From: Bacteroidota bacterium
GTDB taxonomy: Bacteria > Bacteroidota > Bacteroidia > NS11-12g > UBA955
Direction: 5' to 3'
NCBI GenBank assembly: GCA_009918425.1
Contig: RGEC01000023.1
Span: forward strand, 1 to 16,243
Length of the DNA stretch: 16,243 nt
The number at the start of each line of letters is the position of its first letter. Position 1 is the stretch's first letter. Made by a program: the position numbers and the translations under genes. The notes beneath the pieces were generated by a model. That model worked only from the letters and a program-made list of their open reading frames with translations. It was not told where the DNA came from and did not search any database. This document shows positions 8,307 to 15,953 of the stretch, piece after piece.

Positions 8307-8356
8307 TCCCTACTCACAGCGTCATAGAATTGTCATAAAACCATGACAATAGTGAC
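8295..8356. repeat. Phased GTCA half-sites and inverted repeat; candidate operator
   Basis: A perfect 8-base inverted repeat, ATTGTCAT (8329-8336) and ATGACAAT (8343-8350), encloses a six-base gap. Further GTCAT copies lie at 8295-8299 and 8321-8325, and an inverted GTGAC at 8352-8356. The units at 8321, 8332 and 8343 are 11 bases apart, close to one helical turn, with the last about 9 further on. There is no T-run after the hairpin, so a terminator is unlikely. It lies between the NlpC gene and the large surface-protein gene. Confidence 0.45.
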
Positions 8357-8449
8357 TTAATACGGCTTATATACATCATTATCAGAAGCCTGAGAACAAT
8401 TATTGATAAAAAAAATATTGAAAAATTCCATTTTAAAGTTGCAAAGTCT

Positions 8450-8457
8450 TAATATTG
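8450..8457 (+). promoter_or_regulatory. Possible -7 box of the T9SS surface-protein gene
   Basis: TAATATTG matches TAnnTTTG at all but one position, 27 bases before the ATG at 8485. No convincing -33 TTG lies at the usual distance. The rest of the 178-base gap (8307-8484) is AT-rich, has no Shine-Dalgarno sequence and holds no further gene that I can see. Confidence 0.3.
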
Positions 8458-8484
8458 TAGCCAAACTACATTTAAACTCACTGT

Positions 8485-11400
8485 ATGAATACAATTTACA
8501 AAACCATCAAGCGCAACGGCCTCAAAGCCCTTGCCCTGGGTTTGATGCTCACCGGTTCGGGGTGGGTAAAAGCCCAGTTAAGTGGAACAGTTACCGTTGG
8601 AACCGGCGGAACATATTCCACCTTTAGTGCATTTGCCACTGCAATTAATTCTGTTGGTGTTAATGGAGCCCTAACGGTTAACGTTATTTCCAGCACCACT
8701 GAAACATCCAGAATTAGCTTCACTCAGCATGGTTCATTTCCCAGCAACAGTACTAACACAGTTACCATTAATGGTAACGGATATACTGTAACCTACGCCG
8801 GGGTATCACTTACACCAGAAGTAATTCTGATGGATGGTGCGGACTACTTCACGTTCAACAATTTGGTTATCCAAAACTCTGGAACAGCAACCAATGTAAT
8901 GGGAGTTCGTTTTACGAACAATGCAGATAACAACAGTATCAGCAGTTGCACCTTACAGTTTTCAAACTATGCATCAGCCGTTACAAGCAGCGGCGGTGCA
9001 TACGTTGCATTCTCCAGCTCAACTGCCTTGATTAACCTTTCAGGCGGTGCTATCAGCGGTGGTAATGGTAGTAACAATGTTATCATTAACAACTTAATGA
9101 GAACAACTAACCTCAATAGCCCGGGTCCTTTTGCCGGTATTTTCGAGGTTCAGAGCACCTCTATCTACACATCAACTGCCTTTAACAATACCTTTAGGGG
9201 AAATACCATTCAAAACTACTATGTTTATGGAATAAACAGCGCTTATTCGAATGGCAGCCAAATAATTGGTAATGATCTAAGCCGCGACAACAACAGCAGC
9301 GGTATACCTGCTAGTACATTGTACTCTTTGTATATGCTATACAATGGTGCAACCAGCCGTGCCAACAGGATTGACTCCAATAATGTGCATGACTTACCTT
9401 TCCGCAATGCTGCAGTAACAGCAGCAAATACTTCTAACTGGAACATTCAAATGGGTGCTGTTACCGGTACTTCTACGTATCCATCCTCTATCAAGGGCAA
9501 CAAGGTAACCAATATTATGTCTAACACAGGAGGTAATTTGGGTATTTTCTCTCAGGTAAATAACTTCTGCAACATTGATGATAACGTAATAACCAACCTC
9601 AGAAACAATGGAACCAGCACAAGTTTTACCGCAGGTTATGTTAAAGGTATTTACTGCAACGGCGGTAATGATTACAACATACGCAGAAACACCATCCGTG
9701 ACTGCCGCCCCAACGCAAACTTCTCCGGTATTTATTGTTCTGGTCAGACGCCTACTTCTTACGAAACCAATATATCTGACAACTATATTAAAAACAACAT
9801 TTCATTGAGCACTGCTTATTCTTTCTATAATATGTATGGAATATACTGTAATAATGGCTCTTGGAATATTACCCGTAACATGATTGATGAACTGCAGCAG
9901 AGCGGTCCCTACGGTTATGTTTACAATTTCTACTCAGTTGCTGGTACAGGCAACCACCTGTGGTCGTCAAACGTTTCTACCCACACACGCGGTGGTTATT
10001 ATACGTATGGCCTTTACACAAGTGCGAGCGGAACAGGCCGCATTTTGTTCAAACAGAATACCCTCAACTGGAACGTTACTGCCGGTTTTGGCTGGAACTA
10101 CTACAACTGGTGGATTTACGGAAACGGAACGGCCACCCAGACATTTGAAGGCAATGTGTTCTATGATAACACGCCTTATTACTGGGGTTTCCAGTACTGG
10201 ACTACCAATGCCAACATGTCGTTCAAAAACAACACCATTTATGCACCAAACTCCGGCTGGGGAATGTATAGCTACTATCCCTCAGCAGGTTATGTGTATG
10301 ATTACGCAACATGGAAAAGTTCAGGAGCAGGTGGCCAAATTGGAGATATTTACGGAGATCCTCTGTTTACCAACGTATCTACACGCGATTTGCGTTGTCA
10401 GGAATTCAAAACCCAGAACAACGTTCCCACCACTACCGATGCGCCTACAGAATACAACGGTAAAAGCCGTAACATAATAATGTCTGACCGTGGAGCCATG
10501 GAAAACTTCATGGATATTCAGGCTGTAAGCTCAAACCTCTCCGTTCCTTCAAGCATCTGCGCAGGTTGGGAACAAAACCTGAATATTCAGGTTAAAAACC
10601 TTTACACACCTGATACAGCATACAATTTCAATGTAGCATACACCTACACCGGAGGTACAAAAGTTACAAGAACAGTAACCAAAAGGCTGCTCGTAAATGA
10701 TACCAACATGATACGCTTCACAGCACCAATCAGAATTAACACCATTGGTACCGTTCGTGTAGCTGTATTCATTGATATTCCCGATGATAACCGTGCCAAC
10801 GATTCATTTGTGTTTGTTACTACCGTTAAACCCGCACCCGGTGGAGGTAAATACAGCAAAGGTACTACCCCCTCTACAGCATTCTATCAGTTTGGCAAGT
10901 CTAATGATGTTACCCAGGTTAACCGTGCAGTTCATTACAATATAAATGCACCCAGGGCTTACAGCAATACTACCTACTGGAACGGAACCGGCTCAAGTAC
11001 CGGTAAAAACTGGACAGCTTCTGTGTATGCACAGACCAAGAGCGGAACCATCCTTTCCGGAGCAGGCAGCATACTGAATCATGCCGGCAGCACAAACGAT
11101 CTGGAAGTTAAATTCTCAACCGCAAACACGGCTTACGAAGACAGCATGATTACCCTGGTTACCAAAATCACCGACCTTAACAATGGTTGTGACACCTTAA
11201 TCAAGCGTGACATTCTGGTTTATCCTACCATCGTACCTGACTTCAAATACCCAAGCAGAATTTGCGACGGTGACAACGTTCCCTTCGATCAGGCCAGCAC
11301 TGTTCGCAGTGGTAGTATGGAATTCTTCTGGAACTTCGGTACCGGCATTGCTGCCGATACTTCCGGTGCCCCTTCACCTGTATTCCAGTTCCCCAAACCA

Positions 11401-13023
11401 GGTACATACCGTGTGAAAATGTATGCAAGAACCCTTCCCTACGGTTTTGTATCCATTGACAGTGCAGACATTGTGGTCAACCCCAACCCCACTGTTAAAT
11501 TCACCAAGCAAAATGCATGTGAAGGTCAGGATCTGACATTCATTAACCAGACTACCCCCACCACCGGTGTTAACTCAAACTGGAACTGGGGTAATGGCCA
11601 AAACAAAAATGACAACAACGCCACCGTTAAATACCGTTACAGCACCCCGGGTACTTATGTAGTAACCCTTACTGCCAACCTTAACGGATGTATCAGTACT
11701 ACGTCTCAGCGTGTGTATCAGTTCCCTTCTCCCAAAGCATCTTTCTCTCAGGTTGCAGGTTCTTGCGACAATGATGAATACAGCTTTATGAACAAAACAA
11801 GCATCGCTTCCGGTACCTTCGGTTCTTTCTGGAACTTTGGAGACAATACCTACTCTACCGAGGATGATACCAAGAAAACATTTGGTACCCCCGGCACCAA
11901 GAGTGTAAAACTGGTTGCTACCAGCGTGTTTGGATGCAAAGACAGCTCTGTTCAGAACATTACTGTTCTTGAAAGTCCCAAAGTATCATTCATTAATTCA
12001 CCTGCTTGCTCTCGCTCGGCCACTGTATTTACAAACACTACTCCCACCGTTAGCGGTGCAGGCGGAACTGTTAAAACCTACAGCTGGAACTTCGGTGATG
12101 GCGGTACTTCTTCTTTGGAAAACCCTTCACACAACTGGAGCGCTCTGGGCCCCAAGACTGTTACTTACAATATTGATCTTATGAATGGCTGCAAAGGTTC
12201 ATTCACCAAAGAATTGTCAGTAGGTATTCAGCCTAAAGCTTCATTCACTGCTCAGGACGTTTGCTTGGGTAAACCTATGGCATTCGACAATACCAGCACA
12301 TGGCCTCAGGGCGATATCAGCTGGTTGTGGAACTTTGGTGATGGTACTACTTCTACCTCATCTAAGCCTGTACACACCTACAACAAATCTTTCTCACCCA
12401 ACGTAACCCTTTACGCAAGCATTGCAGGTGGTTGCACCGATTCTATGGTAATCCCCGTGAATATCTTTGAAGGTCCCCGCACCTGTGATTTCACTGTCAA
12501 TACCGACTATGCTTTCGGTTTCCGCGGTGTGAAACTGAATCCTTTGAATGCCTCTACCGGTGTAGCAGGTGGTCAGGACAAAGTAGAATACAACTGGATC
12601 TTCCAGGGTGGTGGTACCAACAAAACCAGCGGTGTTAATGCTGAAACTCAGTATGACTTCCAGGCTGATGGTGCCTATGATGTAACTATGCGTGCAAGGT
12701 CAACTACTGCTCCTTTCTGCGAGTGCAGCATTACCAAGAAAGTGGTTATGAACCGCGCTGCCGTGAAAGACCTTGAAACTACCGGTGTGGCTGTATTCCC
12801 TAACCCCAACAACGGTCAGTTCAACCTGTCTGTGAAGAGCAACTTTGGCAAAAACCTGAACATTGTTATCACCAACATGTCAGGTGCTGTGGTTAAACAA
12901 ATCAGCACAGAAAACAATGGTCTGATCAGCATCAACAGCGGTAACCTTTCAGATGGTGTTTACATGGTACGTGTAAGCTCCGGTGAAAATACTGCCGTTC
13001 GCAGAATCACTATCAGCAAATAA
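8485..13023 (+). CDS. Large T9SS-exported surface protein: beta-helix, PKD repeats, sorting domain
   Basis: The 1512-residue protein has a Sec signal peptide ending in WVKA with Gln31 as the likely mature start. Residues about 31-670 look like a right-handed parallel beta-helix, with many short repeats of the type NNxIxxC or GNxIxN. Residues 473-612 within it are unusually rich in Tyr, Trp and Phe. A CARDB-like module (about 675-785) and an Ig-like module (about 787-915) follow. Next come PKD repeats starting near 918, 1000, 1083, 1164, 1250 and a degenerate one near 1334; WNFGDG is intact in the fourth and fifth. The last 80 residues (VAVFPNPNNG to ITISK) form a type A T9SS sorting domain, so the protein should be released or anchored at the cell surface. 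No catalytic domain is recognised. Adhesion or polysaccharide binding is an inference. It appears monocistronic, with its own terminator. Confidence 0.9.
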   Translation: MNTIYKTIKRNGLKALALGLMLTGSGWVKAQLSGTVTVGTGGTYSTFSAFATAINSVGVNGALTVNVISSTTETSRISFTQHGSFPSNSTNTVTINGNGYTVTYAGVSLTPEVILMDGADYFTFNNLVIQNSGTATNVMGVRFTNNADNNSISSCTLQFSNYASAVTSSGGAYVAFSSSTALINLSGGAISGGNGSNNVIINNLMRTTNLNSPGPFAGIFEVQSTSIYTSTAFNNTFRGNTIQNYYVYGINSAYSNGSQIIGNDLSRDNNSSGIPASTLYSLYMLYNGATSRANRIDSNNVHDLPFRNAAVTAANTSNWNIQMGAVTGTSTYPSSIKGNKVTNIMSNTGGNLGIFSQVNNFCNIDDNVITNLRNNGTSTSFTAGYVKGIYCNGGNDYNIRRNTIRDCRPNANFSGIYCSGQTPTSYETNISDNYIKNNISLSTAYSFYNMYGIYCNNGSWNITRNMIDELQQSGPYGYVYNFYSVAGTGNHLWSSNVSTHTRGGYYTYGLYTSASGTGRILFKQNTLNWNVTAGFGWNYYNWWIYGNGTATQTFEGNVFYDNTPYYWGFQYWTTNANMSFKNNTIYAPNSGWGMYSYYPSAGYVYDYATWKSSGAGGQIGDIYGDPLFTNVSTRDLRCQEFKTQNNVPTTTDAPTEYNGKSRNIIMSDRGAMENFMDIQAVSSNLSVPSSICAGWEQNLNIQVKNLYTPDTAYNFNVAYTYTGGTKVTRTVTKRLLVNDTNMIRFTAPIRINTIGTVRVAVFIDIPDDNRANDSFVFVTTVKPAPGGGKYSKGTTPSTAFYQFGKSNDVTQVNRAVHYNINAPRAYSNTTYWNGTGSSTGKNWTASVYAQTKSGTILSGAGSILNHAGSTNDLEVKFSTANTAYEDSMITLVTKITDLNNGCDTLIKRDILVYPTIVPDFKYPSRICDGDNVPFDQASTVRSGSMEFFWNFGTGIAADTSGAPSPVFQFPKPGTYRVKMYARTLPYGFVSIDSADIVVNPNPTVKFTKQNACEGQDLTFINQTTPTTGVNSNWNWGNGQNKNDNNATVKYRYSTPGTYVVTLTANLNGCISTTSQRVYQFPSPKASFSQVAGSCDNDEYSFMNKTSIASGTFGSFWNFGDNTYSTEDDTKKTFGTPGTKSVKLVATSVFGCKDSSVQNITVLESPKVSFINSPACSRSATVFTNTTPTVSGAGGTVKTYSWNFGDGGTSSLENPSHNWSALGPKTVTYNIDLMNGCKGSFTKELSVGIQPKASFTAQDVCLGKPMAFDNTSTWPQGDISWLWNFGDGTTSTSSKPVHTYNKSFSPNVTLYASIAGGCTDSMVIPVNIFEGPRTCDFTVNTDYAFGFRGVKLNPLNASTGVAGGQDKVEYNWIFQGGGTNKTSGVNAETQYDFQADGAYDVTMRARSTTAPFCECSITKKVVMNRAAVKDLETTGVAVFPNPNNGQFNLSVKSNFGKNLNIVITNMSGAVVKQISTENNGLISINSGNLSDGVYMVRVSSGENTAVRRITISK

Positions 13024-13039
13024 TTGCTGTAACAACCAT

Positions 13040-13075
13040 AACAAAAAAGGCATCCTCATGGATGCCTTTTTTGTT
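13040..13075. terminator. Bidirectional intrinsic terminator, perfect 16-bp stem
   Basis: The left arm 13040-13055 pairs perfectly with 13060-13075 around the loop TCAT. The core is GGCATCC/GGATGCC, flanked by six A on the left and six T on the right, so each strand carries a U-run after the GC core. It lies 16 bases after the surface-protein stop. Confidence 0.92.
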
Positions 13076-13112
13076 GGGAAAAATGCAGGCAAAGATCAAA
13101 CCTGACAGATAT

Positions 13113-13150
13113 CAAAAGAAAGCCCCGCCAATCGGCGGGGCTTTCTTTTG
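13113..13150. terminator. Bidirectional intrinsic terminator, perfect 17-bp stem
   Basis: The left arm 13113-13129 pairs perfectly with 13134-13150 around the loop AATC. The core is GCCCCGCC/GGCGGGGC, flanked by A-rich and T-rich arms. It lies 18 bases beyond the clpC stop on the minus strand and is the natural clpC terminator, while also backing up the first hairpin for plus-strand transcription. Confidence 0.92.
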
Positions 13151-13168
13151 TATAGCCGGAATTTTTTA

Positions 13169-15703
13169 CTATCCCTTTTTCTCAGATTCCTTAGCCTTAG
13201 ATTTCACTATGCTGATATTGAGCTCTTCACTCTCTTTCTTGTGATCCACCTTCAGCTCGCTACCTTCCTTAAGATTGCCCTTCAGCACTTCTTCCGCCAA
13301 GGGTTCTTCAAGGTATTTTTGTAATGCACGTTGCAAAGGACGTGCGCCAAAATCGGGATCGAAGCCTTTGTTTGCCAAAAACTCCTTGGCTGCTTTGGTA
13401 AGGCTGATGTTATAACCCAGATCTGAAATGCGCTTCAGCATCTTTGCCATACGAAGATCCAGAATATGGATTATTTCATCCTTGCCAAGGCTGTTAAACA
13501 CGATGATGTCATCAATCCTGTTTAGAAACTCAGGTGAAAAGAACTTCTTAAGCTGATTTTCTATCACCTGCTTGCTTTCTTTTTCACGCGAGGCTTCCTT
13601 ATTGCCTGTAGCAAATCCCACACCCGTGCCAAAATCCTTCAAGGTTCTGGAACCAATATTGGACGTCATGATGATAACGGTATTCCTGAAATCGATTTTA
13701 CGGCCCAGGCTATCGGTCATCTGGCCTTCGTCCAGCACCTGCAGCAACAGATTAAACACATCCGGATGGGCTTTTTCTACTTCATCAAACAAAATAACGC
13801 TGTAGGGCTTGCGACGAACCTTTTCGGTCAACAATCCGCCTTCTTCGTATCCTACATAGCCGGGAGGAGCTCCAACAAGCCTGCTAACAGCAAATTTCTC
13901 CATGTATTCGCTCATATCAATGCGAATCATGGCGTCATCCGTATCAAATAAAAATTCAGAAAGTGCCTTGGCAAGCTCTGTTTTACCCACACCGGTTGGT
14001 CCCAGGAAAATAAATGATCCGATAGGTCTATTGGGCTCTTTAAAGCCCGCACGAGTGCGCTGAATGGTCTTGGTGAGCTTTTCTACGGCTTTATCCTGAC
14101 CAACAACCCGGCCTTTTAGGGTATCTGCCATTTTAAGCAGGCGTCTGCTCTCATCCTCAGCCATTCGCTTCACGGGAATCCCGGTCATCATGCTCACTAC
14201 ATCGGCAATATCATCTTCTGATACCGTAAATTTCTCATGTGCAGACTGCGCTTCCCACTGTGCCTTGGCAGTTTCAAGCTCTTCCAGCAAACGTTTTTCG
14301 TCATCACGAAGTTTTGCAGCTTCCTCAAAATTCTGGCTTTTCACTACGCGGTTTTTCTCAACCTTTATCTCTTCAATACGAGCCTCCAGGTTCACGATTT
14401 CTGAAGGTACATGAATGTTGCTGATATGAACCCGCGCACCTGCCTCGTCCAGAATATCTATGGCCTTGTCCGGCAGATGCCTGTCGCTCATATAGCGAAC
14501 ACTCAAATCTACACATGCTTTTACTGCTTCCGGCGTATAAACTACGTTGTGGTGCTCTTCATACTTGTCGCGAATATTGTTCAGAATCTCCACACTCTCC
14601 TCGGGTGTTGCTGGTTCAATCATAACCATCTGAAAACGACGCTCCAGGGCACCGTCTTTTTCAATATACTGGCGATATTCATCCAGGGTAGTAGCTCCTA
14701 TACATTGAATTTCGCCTCTGGCCAAAGCAGGCTTGAACATATTGCTGGCATCCAGCGAACCGCTGGCACCACCGGCACCTACAATGGTATGTATTTCATC
14801 AATGAAGAGGATAACATCATCGGCTTTTTCCAGTTCCATCATCAGGGCCTTCATTCGCTCTTCAAACTGGCCACGGTATTTGGTTCCGGCCACCATGCTG
14901 GCAATATCAAGGCTCACTACACGCTTATTGAACAACACACGGCTAACTTTACGCTGTATAATGCGCAGGGCAAGGCCTTCGGCTATGGCGGTCTTACCCA
15001 CACCGGGTTCTCCGATTAAGACAGGATTGTTTTTCTTTCGGCGACTCAGTATCTGACTCACCCGCTCAATTTCTTTTTCACGGCCCACAATTGGATCTAG
15101 TTTACCTTCTTCGGCCGATTTTGTCAAATCCCGTCCAAAATTATCCAAAACAGGGGTCTTGCTCTTACCTTTTCCTTTACGCGCTTCGGTAGCTTTTTGC
15201 TCTTCACGATAAAAATCCTCGGGATTGTCCTGATCTTCACCGGGAGCCTCGGCTTTGGGTGATTGCATGTCTACACCTTCCTCAAGAGCTGCTTTAAATA
15301 TATCGTATGTAATACCAAATTGCGCCAATACTTTTGACGCAGTATTATCTTCATCACGCAGTATACTAAGCAAAAGATGTTCGGTTCCTATAAGATCTGT
15401 TTTGAAAATTTTCGCCTCCAGATAGGTGATTTTAAGGGCTTTTTCAGCTTGCTTGGTCAAAGGTATATTGCCCAGATTGGTGGTGCGGTTGGCTGTAGAT
15501 TTAATGGTGTCCTCAATAGACTTTTTCAGCCTAATGGTATCAATGTCAAGCAGGCGAAGGGTTAACAGTGCTTTCCCCTCTCCTTCCCTAATAATGCCTA
15601 ACAACAAGTGCTCACAACCAATATAGTCATGACCCAGCCTTATGGCTTCCTCTCTGCTAAACTGAATTACTTCCTTGACCCGTGGTGAAAATTTGGCTTC
15701 CAT
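13169..15703 (-). CDS. clpC: ClpC-type AAA+ unfoldase, ATP-binding subunit of Clp protease
   Basis: The 844-residue protein is a class I Clp/Hsp100 ATPase that unfolds substrates and feeds them to ClpP in the cytoplasm. Two Clp N-terminal repeats occupy about 1-145. AAA+ domain 1 has Walker A GEPGVGKT (231-238) and Walker B VILFIDE (297-303). A UVR motif at about 435-475 in the middle domain marks it as ClpC rather than ClpA or ClpB. Domain 2 has Walker A GPTGVGKT (568-575) and Walker B VILFDE (636-641). VGF at 695-697 fits the ClpP-docking loop. The C-terminus is Lys/Glu/Ser-rich. Length is normal and no key residue is missing. No ctsR, mcsA or mcsB gene adjoins it here, unlike the Bacillus clpC operon. 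It is transcribed alone and ends at the hairpin at 13113-13150. Confidence 0.97.
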   Translation of the reverse strand: MEAKFSPRVKEVIQFSREEAIRLGHDYIGCEHLLLGIIREGEGKALLTLRLLDIDTIRLKKSIEDTIKSTANRTTNLGNIPLTKQAEKALKITYLEAKIFKTDLIGTEHLLLSILRDEDNTASKVLAQFGITYDIFKAALEEGVDMQSPKAEAPGEDQDNPEDFYREEQKATEARKGKGKSKTPVLDNFGRDLTKSAEEGKLDPIVGREKEIERVSQILSRRKKNNPVLIGEPGVGKTAIAEGLALRIIQRKVSRVLFNKRVVSLDIASMVAGTKYRGQFEERMKALMMELEKADDVILFIDEIHTIVGAGGASGSLDASNMFKPALARGEIQCIGATTLDEYRQYIEKDGALERRFQMVMIEPATPEESVEILNNIRDKYEEHHNVVYTPEAVKACVDLSVRYMSDRHLPDKAIDILDEAGARVHISNIHVPSEIVNLEARIEEIKVEKNRVVKSQNFEEAAKLRDDEKRLLEELETAKAQWEAQSAHEKFTVSEDDIADVVSMMTGIPVKRMAEDESRRLLKMADTLKGRVVGQDKAVEKLTKTIQRTRAGFKEPNRPIGSFIFLGPTGVGKTELAKALSEFLFDTDDAMIRIDMSEYMEKFAVSRLVGAPPGYVGYEEGGLLTEKVRRKPYSVILFDEVEKAHPDVFNLLLQVLDEGQMTDSLGRKIDFRNTVIIMTSNIGSRTLKDFGTGVGFATGNKEASREKESKQVIENQLKKFFSPEFLNRIDDIIVFNSLGKDEIIHILDLRMAKMLKRISDLGYNISLTKAAKEFLANKGFDPDFGARPLQRALQKYLEEPLAEEVLKGNLKEGSELKVDHKKESEELNISIVKSKAKESEKKG

Positions 15704-15722
15704 GTAGTAGTTTCCCTTATTA

Positions 15723-15730
15723 CAAAATTA
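15723..15730 (-). promoter_or_regulatory. Probable -7 box of the clpC promoter
   Basis: The minus strand reads TAATTTTG, an exact TAnnTTTG match, ending 19 bases before the clpC ATG at 15703. It would give a leader of roughly 14 bases. No clear -33 TTG is seen at normal spacing. A 10-base palindrome abuts it on the upstream side within a few bases. Confidence 0.45.
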
Positions 15731-15732
15731 AT

Positions 15733-15742
15733 ATCAATTGAT
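15733..15742. repeat. Perfect palindrome ATCAATTGAT beside the clpC -7 box
   Basis: Ten bases are perfectly self-complementary and sit between the expected -33 and -7 positions of the clpC promoter, where a repressor could act. It is AT-rich and short, so a chance origin is possible. Confidence 0.3.
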
Positions 15743-15763
15743 GGTTAAATATGATGACTAACA

Positions 15764-15782
15764 CACAAACGTCAGGTTTGTG
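15764..15782. repeat. Inverted repeat CACAAAC/GTTTGTG in the clpC-dnaB intergenic region
   Basis: CACAAAC (15764-15770) and GTTTGTG (15776-15782) are perfect inverted copies around GTCAG. It could be an operator for clpC or a small hairpin. No long T-run follows on either strand, so a strong terminator is unlikely. Confidence 0.35.
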
Positions 15783-15937
15783 CTTTTAAATATACAGTCG
15801 ACAAATTTTACGCCAAATATCATTTGCCACGCGCTGTATGACAATGTGCCATTGATTTTGAGTTATGCACTATTCTTCCACGGGCTATGTTCAAAAATAT
15901 TACTGAGCATAACCAATCCTGCCATATTGAAAAAACT

Positions 15938-15945
15938 TAATTTTG
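15938..15945 (+). promoter_or_regulatory. Possible -7 box just upstream of dnaB
   Basis: TAATTTTG is an exact TAnnTTTG match and ends eight bases before the dnaB ATG. If used, the transcript would start about four bases before the ATG, so it would be almost leaderless. No -33 TTG is at normal spacing, so another, more distant promoter in 15783-15937 is possible. Confidence 0.35.
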
Positions 15946-15953
15946 TTAGTCCT

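Noticed and set aside
8329..8350. Inverted repeat after the NlpC gene as an intrinsic terminator
   Set aside because: The stem is AT-rich, only eight base pairs long and not followed by a T-run. An operator is the better reading.
9884..10477. Plus-strand open frame of 197 codons inside the surface-protein gene
   Set aside because: It is out of frame within a continuous gene with a signal peptide and sorting domain, and has no motif of its own.
8485..13023. Repeat-rich surface-protein gene as a CRISPR array or tandem DNA repeat
   Set aside because: Similarity between units is at the protein level (PKD and beta-helix repeats). At DNA level only short pieces such as the TGGAACTT(T/C)GG core recur, at irregular spacing.
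14411..15019. Plus-strand open frame of 202 codons antisense to clpC
   Set aside because: clpC is intact and conserved on the other strand, so this is a shadow.
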